Source of the DNA: Planctomycetota bacterium
GTDB lineage: Bacteria > Planctomycetota > B15-G4
Direction of reading: 5' to 3'
NCBI GenBank assembly: GCA_029259715.1
Contig: JAJDEP010000003.1
Span: 365,370 to 429,369 of the forward strand
DNA: 64,000 nt
Positions 10,503 to 20,101 of this stretch are shown here, in pieces; positions within the stretch are counted from its first letter, which is position 1, and each line of letters begins with the position of its first letter. Under the pieces are notes generated by a model. The model saw only the letters and a list, made by a program, of their open reading frames with translations, did no database searches and was not told the origin of the DNA. Both the position numbers and the translations under genes were made by a program.

Positions 10503-10508
10503 TAGAAT
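10503..10508 (+). promoter_or_regulatory. TAGAAT -10-like box before the TPR gene
   Basis: TAGAAT (5 of 6 to TATAAT) ends 9 bases before the ATG at 10518. The intervening bases are C-rich and contain no Shine-Dalgarno sequence. Confidence 0.45.
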
Positions 10509-10517
10509 CTCGCCCCC

Positions 10518-11939
10518 ATGACCACCCCCGCCGACGAGCTCTTCGACCGATCCTTCGACCAGGTGCGCCGCGGCGACGTCCGTGGCGCCCTGGGGTCGCT
10601 GCTGGACACCCTCGCCGTGGATCCGGCCCACCAGGGCGCCCTCGACTCGGCCGCCCGCATCTGCCGCATGTTGGGCGCCCCCGAGGACGCGCAGCTCTTC
10701 GAGGATCTCGCCACCCGCCCCGAGGACGCCGAGACCTGGTTCGGCCTCGGCTGGCGGCTCGTCGACCAGGACCGTCCCGACGTCGGCTCGACCTTGTTGG
10801 AGCAGGCGCTCCGGCGCGACCCGTCCAACCACGACTTCCGCCGGGAGCTCGCCTTCGCGCGCTTCCTCAAGCACGACTACGCGGGCTGTCGCACGGCCCT
10901 CGCGCCCCTCGACGACGAGCCCGACCTGTCGGAGACCGAGCGTCTCGACGTGATCATGCTCGACGCGGAGGCCGCGCTGTACGTCGGCGACCCGTCCTCC
11001 GCCGCGCGCGCCCTGCACACCGCCGACGAGATGGTGCCCGACGACGTCCAGCAGCAGCGCCTCGACGCCCTGGCGCAGATGCTCGGTCGCGCGCGACACG
11101 TCGCGCAGCTCTCGAGCTGCGGCCTGCGCGAGTGGCACTTCATCCAGCACGCCGGTGTGATCCTGAAGACGGCCGGCGGACACTTCGAGACGGGCGAATT
11201 CGCGGGGCGCTTCGGCCTGCTCTCGCTGCGCCTCGACATGGTCGCGTTCCTGCTGCAACGCCTGCTGCATCTGCTCGAGCGGCTCGACCACCCCGTCGAC
11301 ATGGTCATCTCCGCGTCGGACATGGCGGCGCCGCTCGCCCACGGCCTGGCCCAGCGCGCCGGGCTGGCCCTGTCCGACGAGCCCACCGACGAGCACGTCG
11401 GCTCGGCCCTGCTCGTGGCGGCCAACGGCGCCGAGTACGCTCCCTGGGTCGCGCGCCTCTCGCAACACGCCTCCGACCTGTCCCTCTTCGCCCTCAACCT
11501 CGACTGGGAGCGGGGCACGCCCGTCTGCCCCGAGATCGTGGGCGTCCTCGCGCGCCGCGTCGTGCTCCCTTGGGAGACCACCTTCGCCCTGGGCGAGGGC
11601 GGCGGCGAGGCGCGCCAGGTTCCGGGTGACGATCGCCCGCCCGAGGAGATCGGGGCCGCGTTGGTGGAGGCCATGGAGGCCCTGCCCGACGATGGCGGCC
11701 AGGCGCGCAACGAGTTCGAGCAGATCTATGCTCCGCTGGCGGAAGAACTGGTGCTCGGCAACGACCAGCGCTATCCCCATCGGCGCCAATTCACGCACCA
11801 TTCGCCGTGCCGCCCTCCCCACACGTCCGACGACGGGCCGGGACGCGACGCCGGAGGTGGTGCCGACGGCACGGGGCCGGACGAACCGGCGGACGCCGGA
11901 TGGACAGATTCCGGTTGGGTGGAGGACGAAATCTCATGA
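10518..11939 (+). CDS. TPR-like repeat protein of unknown function
   Basis: This 473-residue protein has no signal peptide. Residues 1-190 are built of helical TPR-like repeats (for example ALGSLLDTLAVDPAHQGAL and GSTLLEQALRRDPSNHDF). The middle part is predicted helical without a recognised motif. The last 60 residues are Asp/Gly/Pro-rich. Its TGA overlaps the ATG of the following radical SAM gene, so the two are coupled and probably act in one process. A scaffold or adaptor role is a reasonable guess from TPR repeats, with no further support. Confidence 0.65.
   Translation: MTTPADELFDRSFDQVRRGDVRGALGSLLDTLAVDPAHQGALDSAARICRMLGAPEDAQLFEDLATRPEDAETWFGLGWRLVDQDRPDVGSTLLEQALRRDPSNHDFRRELAFARFLKHDYAGCRTALAPLDDEPDLSETERLDVIMLDAEAALYVGDPSSAARALHTADEMVPDDVQQQRLDALAQMLGRARHVAQLSSCGLREWHFIQHAGVILKTAGGHFETGEFAGRFGLLSLRLDMVAFLLQRLLHLLERLDHPVDMVISASDMAAPLAHGLAQRAGLALSDEPTDEHVGSALLVAANGAEYAPWVARLSQHASDLSLFALNLDWERGTPVCPEIVGVLARRVVLPWETTFALGEGGGEARQVPGDDRPPEEIGAALVEAMEALPDDGGQARNEFEQIYAPLAEELVLGNDQRYPHRRQFTHHSPCRPPHTSDDGPGRDAGGGADGTGPDEPADAGWTDSGWVEDEIS
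11921..11925 (+). promoter_or_regulatory. Shine-Dalgarno sequence for the large radical SAM gene
   Basis: GGAGG lies 10 bases before the ATG at 11936, inside the end of the TPR gene. It supports 11936 over the internal ATG at 11954. Confidence 0.5.
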
Positions 11940-13999
11940 CGAGGCCGCGCGCGATGGATGACCTGCTTCCCGCCGTGCGCCGCCTGGCGGACCGGGTGAC
12001 CAACCCGGTCCAGTACATGGGCGGTGAGTTCGGCGTGGTCCGCAAGGACCCCGCCACCGTGAAGGGCCGCGTCGCGCTGTGCTACCCCGACACCTACGAG
12101 ATCGGCTCGTCGCACAACGGCATGCAGCTGCTGTACCAGATCGTCAACGACCGCGACGACCTGGCCGCCGAGCGGGTGTTCGTGCCCTGGACGGACATGG
12201 CCGACCTGATGCGGGTCGAGGGCGTGCCGCTGTTCAGCCTCGACACCCACCGGCCCGTCGTCGGCTTCGACGTGCTCGGCATCACCCTGCAGACCGAGCT
12301 GACCTACACCAACGTGCTCGAGGTGCTCGACCTCTCGGGCATCCCCCTGCGGGCCGCCGAGCGGGACATGAGCCACCCGGTGGTCATCGCCGGCGGCCAC
12401 GGCACCCACTCCCCCGAGGTCATGGCCGACTTCTTCGACGTGATGATGCCCGGCGACGGCGAGGAGACGCTCATCCCGCTGCTCGAGAAGGTCATCGAGC
12501 ACCGCCGGCGCGGCAGCGCCCGCGAGGACATGCTGCGCGACATCGCCACGAGCTTCCCGTGGGCTTACGTACCGACCCTCTACGACGTGACCTACGAGCC
12601 GGACGACGGGCCGCTCAAGGCCGTCACGCCGCGCTTCGACGACGTGCCGGCGACCATCAAGGGTGCCGCGGTGTTCGACTTCAGCCAGGTGCCCATGGCG
12701 ACCAGGCCCGTGGTGCCCCATGCCCGCTCGGTCCACGACCGCATCTCCATCGAGATCATGCGGGGCTGCACGCGAGGCTGCCGCTTCTGCCAGGCGGGCA
12801 TGATCACCCGCCCCATGCGTTACCGAACGGTGGAATGCCTCGTGGAGGCGGCCGAGGAGGCCTGGCGCAACACCGGCTACGACGAGATCACGCTGACCTC
12901 CCTCTCGTCCGGCGACTATCCGTGGATCGAGGAGCTGCTCACCGCCATGAGCGAGCGCTTCAGCCCGCGGCGGGTGAACATCTCGCTGCCGTCGCTGCGC
13001 GTCACGGGCGAACTCTCGCGCCTGCCGGCCCTCACCAACAACGTGCGCAAGTCGAGCCTGACCTTCGCGCCCGAGGTGGCCACCGACCGCCTGCGCAAGA
13101 TCATCAACAAGGACATCAAGAACGCCGACGTGATCTCCAGCGCCACGGCGGCGTTCGAGCAGGGCTGGGACCGCATCAAGCTCTACTACATGATCGGCAT
13201 CCCCGGCGAGCGCGAGGAGGACCTGAAGGCGGTCATCGACTTCGCCGACGAACTCTCGCGTTTGCGCCAGCAGGTGACGGGCAAGGGCAAGGCCAAGGTC
13301 AACGTGACCGTTTCCACCTTCGTGCCCAAGGCCTTCGTCCCCTTCCAGTGGGACCCGATGATGTCGCCCGAGACGATCCGGGTGAAGCAGCGTTGGATGC
13401 GCGGCCTCAACATCAACAAGCTCGTGAAGCTCAAGTTCCACGACGCCGAGCAGAGCTTCCTCGAGGGCATCCTCTCGCGGGGCGATCGGCGCCTGACGAA
13501 CGGCCTCATCGAGGCTCACCGCCGCGGCGCGCGCTTCGACGCCTGGTCGGAGCACTTCCGCCTGAGTCGCTGGATCGACGCGTTGGAGGCCACCGGTCTC
13601 GATGCCGAGGACTACGCCCTCAGGGAGCGCGGCGAGCACGAGACCCTGCCCTGGGATCACCTCGACGTGGGGCCGGCCAAGGCCTTCCTGTGGAGCGAGC
13701 GCGAACGGGCTCGCAACCTCATCGCCACCGACTACTGCATCGGCAAGACCTGCCACGTGTGCGGCGTGCCGCCGTCGCTGTGCTTCGCCATCAAGCGCGA
13801 CATGGGCCTGCTCGGTTCGAGCAAGCGCGGCATCCTGGCCATTGACGAGGACGGCGTGACCAAGGGCGTGGGCGGCGTCGACGCGCAGGCCGAACGCCGC
13901 CTGACCGTGGCCTCGCCGGGCCTGGTCCGTGAGAAACGCGCCGCCCGCCCCGACCCCGGTGTCGGGGCGCCCGCCGAACGGACCGACGAGGGCGCGTGA
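11936..13999 (+). CDS. B12-binding-type radical SAM protein, TIGR03960-like
   Basis: The 687-residue product starts with a Rossmann-like region (CYPDTYEIGSSHNGMQLLY) resembling the cobalamin-binding part of this family, then the radical SAM motif RGCTRGCRFC near residue 280 and a long barrel. A late Cys group (CIGKTCHVCGVPPSLC) lies near residue 600. The pattern matches the TIGR03960 family, which in many genomes is fused to or followed by a DUF2344/TIGR03936 protein and lies near ribonuclease G or ribosomal genes. No such partner is here. Instead the gene is coupled to a TPR gene upstream and overlaps an ABC transporter gene downstream (GTGA). Its substrate is unknown. Confidence 0.85.
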   Translation: MTRPRAMDDLLPAVRRLADRVTNPVQYMGGEFGVVRKDPATVKGRVALCYPDTYEIGSSHNGMQLLYQIVNDRDDLAAERVFVPWTDMADLMRVEGVPLFSLDTHRPVVGFDVLGITLQTELTYTNVLEVLDLSGIPLRAAERDMSHPVVIAGGHGTHSPEVMADFFDVMMPGDGEETLIPLLEKVIEHRRRGSAREDMLRDIATSFPWAYVPTLYDVTYEPDDGPLKAVTPRFDDVPATIKGAAVFDFSQVPMATRPVVPHARSVHDRISIEIMRGCTRGCRFCQAGMITRPMRYRTVECLVEAAEEAWRNTGYDEITLTSLSSGDYPWIEELLTAMSERFSPRRVNISLPSLRVTGELSRLPALTNNVRKSSLTFAPEVATDRLRKIINKDIKNADVISSATAAFEQGWDRIKLYYMIGIPGEREEDLKAVIDFADELSRLRQQVTGKGKAKVNVTVSTFVPKAFVPFQWDPMMSPETIRVKQRWMRGLNINKLVKLKFHDAEQSFLEGILSRGDRRLTNGLIEAHRRGARFDAWSEHFRLSRWIDALEATGLDAEDYALRERGEHETLPWDHLDVGPAKAFLWSERERARNLIATDYCIGKTCHVCGVPPSLCFAIKRDMGLLGSSKRGILAIDEDGVTKGVGGVDAQAERRLTVASPGLVREKRAARPDPGVGAPAERTDEGA

Positions 14000-15759
14000 G
14001 ACGTCCGAAGCTCTTCGATCCCTTCGCCCGCGGACTGAGCTACTTCCCGCAGGTCCGCACGCGCTGGCTGAAGGGCGTGCTCTGCGTGCTGCCCGACTCG
14101 GCGCTCGTCGTGGGCCTGCCCATGATCGTCGCCCGCGTGCTCAACGGCGTGACCGCCACCACCGACCCCATGCCCCTCTCCGAGGTGTGGGGCTGGGCCG
14201 CCCTGTTCTTCGTGCTCGTGCTCGTGAAGGGCGCCGCCAAGTTCGGCATGCGCTGGTACATCACCGGCGCGTCGCGGGAATTCGAGCGCATCTACCGGCA
14301 GGACCTGTTCGACCACATGGTCACGCTCACCGCCAACGACCTGGCCGGCATCCGCACGGGCGACATCATGTCGCGCTCGGTCGCCGACCTCGAGGCGGTG
14401 CGCATGCTGCTCGGCCCGTCGTTCATGTACGTGATGCAGGCGGCGGTGATCGTCCCCGCGGCCCTCGGTGTGATCTTCTGGGTCGACCCGTTCGTGTGCC
14501 TGACGATGCTCGTCCCCTTCAGCGGGCTGGCCCTCGCGGTGTGGATCTCCGCCGGCCCGACCCAGCACTGGAGCCAGGAGGTCCAGGAGCGCGTCGCCGA
14601 GCTCTCGGTGGTGGCCCAGGAGAATTACTCCGGCATCCGCGTGGTGAAGGCCTTCGCCACCGAGGCCCTCTCGGGCGACGTGTTCAAGCAGATGGGCCAG
14701 GCCTTCCTGCACGCCAACGTGCGCCTGGCCACCATCCGCGGCATGACCTGGTCGTCCATCTCCGCCATCAAGGAGCTGGCGCTGCTCGTGGTGCTCGGCG
14801 TGGGCGGCTGGCGGCTGGTGGTCGGCGCCATCAGCTACGGCGACATCCTGCTCTTCGTCGAGCTGCTCGCGGCCACCTTCTGGCCCCTCATCGCCATCGG
14901 CTGGATGCTCGGCCTCTACACCCGCGCCAAGTCCGGCGCCCAGCGCATGGACGAGATCTTCGCCCTGCAGCCGTCGGTGGCCGAGTCCCCTCAGCCCACG
15001 GCTCTGCCGGAGGTGCGCGGTGAGCTGACCGTCCGGCACCTCGACTTCGCCTACGACACCACGGCCGTGCTCGCGGACATCTCCCTGCACGTCCCCGCCG
15101 GCACGTCGCTGGGCATCACCGGCCGCACCGGCTCGGGCAAGTCGACCCTGGTGAAGCTCATGGCCCGGCTGATCGAACCGCCGCCGGGCACCGTCTTCCT
15201 CGACGGCCACGACGTGCGGGACGTTGCTCTCGATGACTTACGACATGCCGTGGGCGTGGTGCCCCAGGACACCTTCCTGTTCAGCGAGACCATCCGCGAG
15301 AACATCGCCTTCGCCGGCGAGCACATCGACCATGACGCCGTCGAGACCGTGGCCGGCATCGCCCAGGTCGACAAGGACATCGCCGAATTCACCGACGGCT
15401 ACGACGAGATGCTGGGCGAACGCGGCGTGACCCTCTCAGGCGGGCAGCGCCAGCGCACCGCCATCGCCCGAACCCTCGCCGCCGACACGCCGGTGCTGAT
15501 CCTCGACGACTGTCTCTCCGCCGTCGACTCGGTCACCGAGCAGGCCATCCTCGGCGGGTTGCGCGAGACCCTGCGCGACCGCACCGCCGTGATCGTGAGC
15601 CACCGGGTCGCCGCGCTGGCCCTGGCCGACCAGATCATCGTCCTCGACGAGGGCCGGGTCGCCGAGTCCGGCAGCCATGCCGAGCTCATCGCCGCCGGCG
15701 GCCTCTACGCCACCATCCACGAACGCCAGAGCATCGAGCAGGAGCTCGAGACGCTGTGA
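13996..15759 (+). CDS. Half ABC exporter, subunit with degenerate catalytic site
   Basis: This 587-residue protein has a six-helix type IV exporter membrane domain (residues about 20-310) and an ATPase domain with Walker A GRTGSGKST, signature LSGGQRQR and Walker B LILDD (Asp504-Asp505). The catalytic position after Walker B is Asp505 rather than Glu, as in the inactive-site subunit of heterodimeric exporters such as TM287/288 or BmrCD. It starts with GTG overlapping the previous stop, and the partner subunit follows after 10 bases. Together they likely pump a lipid or hydrophobic molecule outward. The substrate is unknown. Confidence 0.9.
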   Translation: MRRPKLFDPFARGLSYFPQVRTRWLKGVLCVLPDSALVVGLPMIVARVLNGVTATTDPMPLSEVWGWAALFFVLVLVKGAAKFGMRWYITGASREFERIYRQDLFDHMVTLTANDLAGIRTGDIMSRSVADLEAVRMLLGPSFMYVMQAAVIVPAALGVIFWVDPFVCLTMLVPFSGLALAVWISAGPTQHWSQEVQERVAELSVVAQENYSGIRVVKAFATEALSGDVFKQMGQAFLHANVRLATIRGMTWSSISAIKELALLVVLGVGGWRLVVGAISYGDILLFVELLAATFWPLIAIGWMLGLYTRAKSGAQRMDEIFALQPSVAESPQPTALPEVRGELTVRHLDFAYDTTAVLADISLHVPAGTSLGITGRTGSGKSTLVKLMARLIEPPPGTVFLDGHDVRDVALDDLRHAVGVVPQDTFLFSETIRENIAFAGEHIDHDAVETVAGIAQVDKDIAEFTDGYDEMLGERGVTLSGGQRQRTAIARTLAADTPVLILDDCLSAVDSVTEQAILGGLRETLRDRTAVIVSHRVAALALADQIIVLDEGRVAESGSHAELIAAGGLYATIHERQSIEQELETL

Positions 15760-15769
15760 GCCCTTCCCC

Positions 15770-17743
15770 ATGAGCGCCGCCGCCGACAAGCCCGACCGCC
15801 CGCACCAGCACCGTCCGGGCAGCGACCACGACAGCAAACTGCTGCGGCGGTTGCTGACCTTCGCCGGTCCCTACCGCTGGGCCATTGCCGCCACCATCCT
15901 GCTGCTCATCATCGGCCTGGTCCTGCAGGTGGTCGGGCCCGAGATCTTCCAGCGCGTGCTCGACGGTCCGGTGGCCGAGGCGGCCCGGACCCGCGGCACC
16001 CCCGCCTTCGACAGCGAGAGCCTCACCGACCAGGTCGTCGACTTCGCCTTGTTGTTCCTCGCCGTGGCGCTGGTCCAGTCGATCCTGGCCGTCGTGCGCG
16101 AGTGGCTCATGCACCGCACCGGCCAGGGCATCGTGTTCGAGATCCGCAACCGCCTCTTCGGCCACGTCCTGCGCCTGCCGGTCAGCTGGTTCGACCGCCA
16201 TCACGTGGGCTGGGCCGTGACGCGCAGCACCAGCGACGTCGACGCGTTGAGCGAGATGTTCACGACGGGCGTCTCGACGATCATCTACGACCTGCTCAAG
16301 ATCGTCGTGCTCATCGGCGCGCTGATCTGGATCGCACCGAGCCTCTCGCTGGTGGCCCTCGGCGTGCTACCCGTGATGGTCTACGTGAGCTTCCGCTTCC
16401 GGCTGGTGGCGCGCCGGGCCTACCGCGCCACGCGCGAGTCCCTCTCGCGGCTCAACGCATTCCTGCAGGAGCGGCTTACCGGCCTCGACGTGGTGCGCCT
16501 GTTCCGCCGCGAGCGCTCGAGCAAGCACCGCTTCGACAAGCTCAACACCGTCTACTACGACGACAACATGGTCACGGTGCGGCACTTCTCGCTGTTCTTC
16601 CCGACCGTCGACACCCTGGCCAACGCGATCAAGATCGGCACCCTGGTCTTCGGCGCCTGGCTCATCACCGAGGGCTCGATCACCGTGGGCGTGCTCGTGC
16701 AGTACTGGTTCTACCTGAGCTTCGTCTTCGACCCGATCCGCGAGCTGGCCGAGCGCTACAACATCCTCCAGGCCGCCATGGCCGCGGCCGAGCGCATCTT
16801 CGGCATCTTCGACACGCCCACCGAAACGCAGGCCATGCTCGCCGTCGCCACCGCGGGCGGTGCGCCCGCCGGCCCCGAAGCGGCAGTGGCAGCAGCAGCG
16901 GCAGCGGCGGCAGACGAAGCTGTGCAAGCTGTCGCCTCAGTGTCGACAGCACCTGCAGTTCCGGCCGCGACCGCCGCGACCGCCGAGGCCGCCGCGACGA
17001 CGGCCCCGAGCCCCCTGGTCGAGTTCGAGCACGTCAGCTTCTCCTACCCCGTGGGGCCGCCCGTGCTCCACGACCTCTCGTTCACCATCAATCGGGGGGA
17101 ACGGGTGGCGGTGGTCGGACACACGGGCGCCGGCAAGACCACGCTCGTGAGCCTGCTGTGCCGATTCCACGAGACGCCCCAGGGCACCATCCGCTTCGAC
17201 GGACGCGACATCGAATCGATCCCCCACCGCGACCTGCGGCGCCGCATCGCCATCGTGCAACAGGACGTCTTCCTGTTCAGTGACACGATCGCCGCCAACA
17301 TCCGCATGGGCAACCCCGACTTGCCCCTCGAGCGGGTGCGCGAGGTGGCCCGGGCCGTCCACGCCGACAAGTTCATCGAGCGCATGGAGGCTGGCTACGA
17401 GTCAGGGTTGCGCGAACGCGGCAGCAACCTGTCGTCCGGTCAACGGCAGCTCGTGGCCTTCGCCCGGGCCCTCGCCGCCGACCCCGAGCTGCTCGTGCTC
17501 GACGAGGCCACGTCGTCCGTCGACAGCGAGACCGAGCACCTCATCGAGGACGCCACCAAGGTGCTGCTGCAAGGGCGCACCTCGCTCATCATCGCCCACC
17601 GCCTCTCCACCGTGGTGGCGGCCGACCGCATCCTGGTCATGCACAAGGGCGAGCTGCGCGAACAGGGCTCCCACGCCGAGCTCATGGCACAGGGCGGGCT
17701 CTACAGCAAGCTGTTCAAGCTGCACCTGGCCGCCGCGCCTTAG
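15770..17743 (+). CDS. Half ABC exporter, catalytic subunit with Ala-rich linker
   Basis: The 657-residue product pairs with the previous half transporter. It has six membrane helices, Walker A GHTGAGKTT, a non-standard signature LSSGQ and a full Walker B LVLDEATSSVD with catalytic Glu579. In a heterodimer its odd signature faces the Asp-type site of the partner, and its own good site faces the partner's LSGGQ, which is the expected arrangement. Between the membrane and ATPase domains about 57 residues (near 358-414) form an Ala/Val/Thr/Pro linker not usual for the family. The stop overlaps the stop of the convergent sulfatase-fold gene by four bases. Confidence 0.9.
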   Translation: MSAAADKPDRPHQHRPGSDHDSKLLRRLLTFAGPYRWAIAATILLLIIGLVLQVVGPEIFQRVLDGPVAEAARTRGTPAFDSESLTDQVVDFALLFLAVALVQSILAVVREWLMHRTGQGIVFEIRNRLFGHVLRLPVSWFDRHHVGWAVTRSTSDVDALSEMFTTGVSTIIYDLLKIVVLIGALIWIAPSLSLVALGVLPVMVYVSFRFRLVARRAYRATRESLSRLNAFLQERLTGLDVVRLFRRERSSKHRFDKLNTVYYDDNMVTVRHFSLFFPTVDTLANAIKIGTLVFGAWLITEGSITVGVLVQYWFYLSFVFDPIRELAERYNILQAAMAAAERIFGIFDTPTETQAMLAVATAGGAPAGPEAAVAAAAAAAADEAVQAVASVSTAPAVPAATAATAEAAATTAPSPLVEFEHVSFSYPVGPPVLHDLSFTINRGERVAVVGHTGAGKTTLVSLLCRFHETPQGTIRFDGRDIESIPHRDLRRRIAIVQQDVFLFSDTIAANIRMGNPDLPLERVREVARAVHADKFIERMEAGYESGLRERGSNLSSGQRQLVAFARALAADPELLVLDEATSSVDSETEHLIEDATKVLLQGRTSLIIAHRLSTVVAADRILVMHKGELREQGSHAELMAQGGLYSKLFKLHLAAAP

Positions 17744-20079
17744 CCGTCCTCGAGGTAGCCCAGCTCGATGAGCTGGCGGCGGGTCTCCTCGGACAGCTCC
17801 ACCGGGCGGCCACCGGACGCGTCGCCACGCAACCCGGCGAGCAGATGCTCGAGGGCTGCAGCGGCCGCCGCGACCGCCTCGGGGTCGTCCCCGGCGAGGT
17901 TCATGGTCTCGAGCGGGTCGGTGCGCAGGTCGTAGAGCATGACAGCTTGCCGTGACGGAAGAGTCACGCCGGCCTGCGGGTCGCCTTCGATGTACTTGAG
18001 CCCGCCGATCGTCAGGGCCCGGGCGCGAGTGACGTTCGAGTCGACCTCCGACAGCGCCGGGCTCGGCGTCCAGCCGTCGGCCGCCCGGGCCGCCGCGGCG
18101 TCCCACGCCGGACGCAACGACCGGCCCTGCATCGCGGCGGGCGCCTCGACCCCGAGCAGGTCGAGCAGGGTCGGCGCGAGATCGACAAGCGAGACCCGCT
18201 CGCGCACGCGTCGCGTCTCCGTGCCCGGAATCCGCAGGATCAGCGGCACCCGCGTCTGCTCGTGGTGCACAGACTGGTTGTGGCCGTTGAAGCCGCGCTC
18301 ACCGAAGGCCTCACCGTGGTCGGACGTGATCACCACCAGCGTGTCGTCGGTCAGCCCGGCCGCCTCGATGCGCGCGAGCAGTCGCCCCACCTCGGCGTCG
18401 ACCCAGGCCAGCCCCGCGTCGTAGAGGTCGATCAGGTGCCGCTGTTGCGCCGCGTCGTAGGGCGTCACCATCTGCTTCTCGAGGGGACGCAACGGCTTCA
18501 CCGGCCGGGCGCCCGGCGTGACGAAGCGCTCGCGGAACTCGGTCGGCGGCCGGTAGTCGTGCACGGCGAACGTCTGCAGGAACAGGAAGAAGGGCACCTC
18601 GCGGTGTGCGTCGATCCAGTCGAGCGCGGCATGCCAACCATGGCCCGGATGGAGCGCGATGTGCGCGAGGGCGTCGCGGTTTCCGCGCCCGGACGCCTGC
18701 TGCAGCGCCACCAGATCCTGGATCGGGTCGATGTTGGTGAAGGCGTCGAAGCCGTGGGCGAAGCCGTAATCGGAGCTGAGATAGCCCCCGCCGGTGAACG
18801 CCCGCGTGGCGTAGCCCTGATCCGCGAGGATCGCGGCGAGCATGGGCGTCGTTTCGAGGTCGAGAGCGTGGACAGGATGCACTGCGCCGTGGGTCGACGG
18901 GTATTGCCCCGAAAACATCGACGCATGGGAGGGCAAGGTGTAGGGCGCCGTCGAGACGGCATCGTCGAAGATCACCGCCTCGTCGGCGAAGGCATCGATG
19001 ACCGGCGTCGTATCGCGCTCGTAACCGTAGAGCCCGTAGTGGTCGCGCCGCGTGGTGTCGAGCGAGACGAGCACGAGGTTCGGACGACGCGCGCCTTCCT
19101 CGCAATGGAAGGTGGGCACAGTGACGATGACGTCCTCGACGAGAGCCACGCTGGCTTGCTCGAACCACAGTCGGATGCGTTTCCCGCGGGACTCCTCTGC
19201 CACGTCGAAGGAGAACTCGTCCCAGAACGGCTGCCAGTCCAGCTGGTCCCAGAGGTTCGTCGACTTCCAGAGGTTCTTCGACTTCATGCCCCCGACACTG
19301 CCCTCGAGGATGCCGAGCGTGGACTCGTTGCGCTGTTCGATCAGTCCTCGATGCGTGGTGGCGAAGGTGAGGCGCGTGGCGTCGATCGGGACGTCGATCT
19401 CGAAGGGTGCAAAGGCCTCGTGTCCGTAGGGGACCACGAAGCCGGCGCGGACGTCCTGGTACAGGGAGAAGGTCTGGATCACATCTCCGTGCGAGCGCCG
19501 GGGCCCGCCGGAATTGGGATCGACCCGCTCGCGCACCGAGAGCCGGATGTCACCCCACCAGAGGCCGGGAACGGCGGGCGCGCGGATCTCGACACGTGAT
19601 TGCGGTGACGTCGCCGGAAGCAGCACCTCGAGACGACCCTCGTCGCGGCCGCCGGCGATCGCCCCGAGCCGCTGGAGCGGTCCGTCGGCCCTTCCCCCCG
19701 AGACCATCAGCGACGGGCGCTGGCCCATCGGCGGTGACGACTCGTCACCGAAGTCCACGGAGCGAACGCTGACCACATACGCGAGCCCGGGGATCGTGTC
19801 GAATCCCACCGTCTCGCTCTCGGCCCGCTCGTGCCCCAAAGCAGTCAGCTTCCGGGGCCTCACCACGAAGGGCGCCGGGCCGATCGTCCCGATCTCCATG
19901 GAACGGACGACGCGGCGGAAGGTCACCCCATCGCCGTCCGGACCGCCCCGCGAGGAACGCGGATCCGCTTCGCCAGAGCACGCGATCACGAGCAGTGTCA
20001 CCGCAAGAGCGGGGAGCGCCACGAGAACACGCCGGAGCGCCGCCCCGCTTCGCCTGACAGCTTGCCTACGTTCGCTCAC
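17740..20079 (-). CDS. Sulfatase-fold (alkaline phosphatase superfamily) lipoprotein
   Basis: The product has 779 residues from the GTG at 20079. It begins with a lipoprotein signal (LLVIACSG), has about 280 residues of beta-rich sequence without a named domain, and then a sulfatase-type hydrolase domain with VSLDTTRRDHYG, a nucleophile segment and metal ligands in TSDHGEAFGERGFNGH. The nucleophile position is Thr381 (YTLPSHAS), not the Cys or Ser that becomes formylglycine, so it is more likely a phospho- or phosphonoester hydrolase or phosphotransferase than a true sulfatase. It ends with the LGYL motif common in such proteins. It is divergent from the Nramp-like gene, with 22 bases between starts. 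Confidence 0.8.
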   Translation of the reverse strand: MSERRQAVRRSGAALRRVLVALPALAVTLLVIACSGEADPRSSRGGPDGDGVTFRRVVRSMEIGTIGPAPFVVRPRKLTALGHERAESETVGFDTIPGLAYVVSVRSVDFGDESSPPMGQRPSLMVSGGRADGPLQRLGAIAGGRDEGRLEVLLPATSPQSRVEIRAPAVPGLWWGDIRLSVRERVDPNSGGPRRSHGDVIQTFSLYQDVRAGFVVPYGHEAFAPFEIDVPIDATRLTFATTHRGLIEQRNESTLGILEGSVGGMKSKNLWKSTNLWDQLDWQPFWDEFSFDVAEESRGKRIRLWFEQASVALVEDVIVTVPTFHCEEGARRPNLVLVSLDTTRRDHYGLYGYERDTTPVIDAFADEAVIFDDAVSTAPYTLPSHASMFSGQYPSTHGAVHPVHALDLETTPMLAAILADQGYATRAFTGGGYLSSDYGFAHGFDAFTNIDPIQDLVALQQASGRGNRDALAHIALHPGHGWHAALDWIDAHREVPFFLFLQTFAVHDYRPPTEFRERFVTPGARPVKPLRPLEKQMVTPYDAAQQRHLIDLYDAGLAWVDAEVGRLLARIEAAGLTDDTLVVITSDHGEAFGERGFNGHNQSVHHEQTRVPLILRIPGTETRRVRERVSLVDLAPTLLDLLGVEAPAAMQGRSLRPAWDAAAARAADGWTPSPALSEVDSNVTRARALTIGGLKYIEGDPQAGVTLPSRQAVMLYDLRTDPLETMNLAGDDPEAVAAAAAALEHLLAGLRGDASGGRPVELSEETRRQLIELGYLEDG

Positions 20080-20085
20080 GCCCGG

Positions 20086-20091
20086 AATGTA
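20086..20091 (-). promoter_or_regulatory. TACATT -10-like box before the sulfatase-fold gene
   Basis: On the minus strand TACATT ends 6 bases before the GTG at 20079. There is no Shine-Dalgarno sequence. It overlaps the box of the divergent gene by two bases. Confidence 0.35.
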
Positions 20092-20095
20092 CCGT
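20090..20095 (+). promoter_or_regulatory. TACCGT -10-like box before the Nramp-like gene
   Basis: TACCGT ends 6 bases before the ATG at 20102 with no Shine-Dalgarno sequence. Only 22 bases separate the two divergent starts, so ordinary promoters with leaders would have to lie inside the opposite genes. Confidence 0.3.
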
Positions 20096-20101
20096 GTCGC
20101 C

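Noticed and set aside
10260..11822. Long open frame on the minus strand opposite the TPR gene and parA
   Set aside because: Its composition is that of a reverse-complement shadow, while the plus-strand frame has TPR repeats and clean coupling to its neighbour.
17740..20079. Formylglycine-dependent sulfatases
   Set aside because: The nucleophile position is Thr in this protein and in the two at 30935 and 48217, and no CxPxR-like motif is present.
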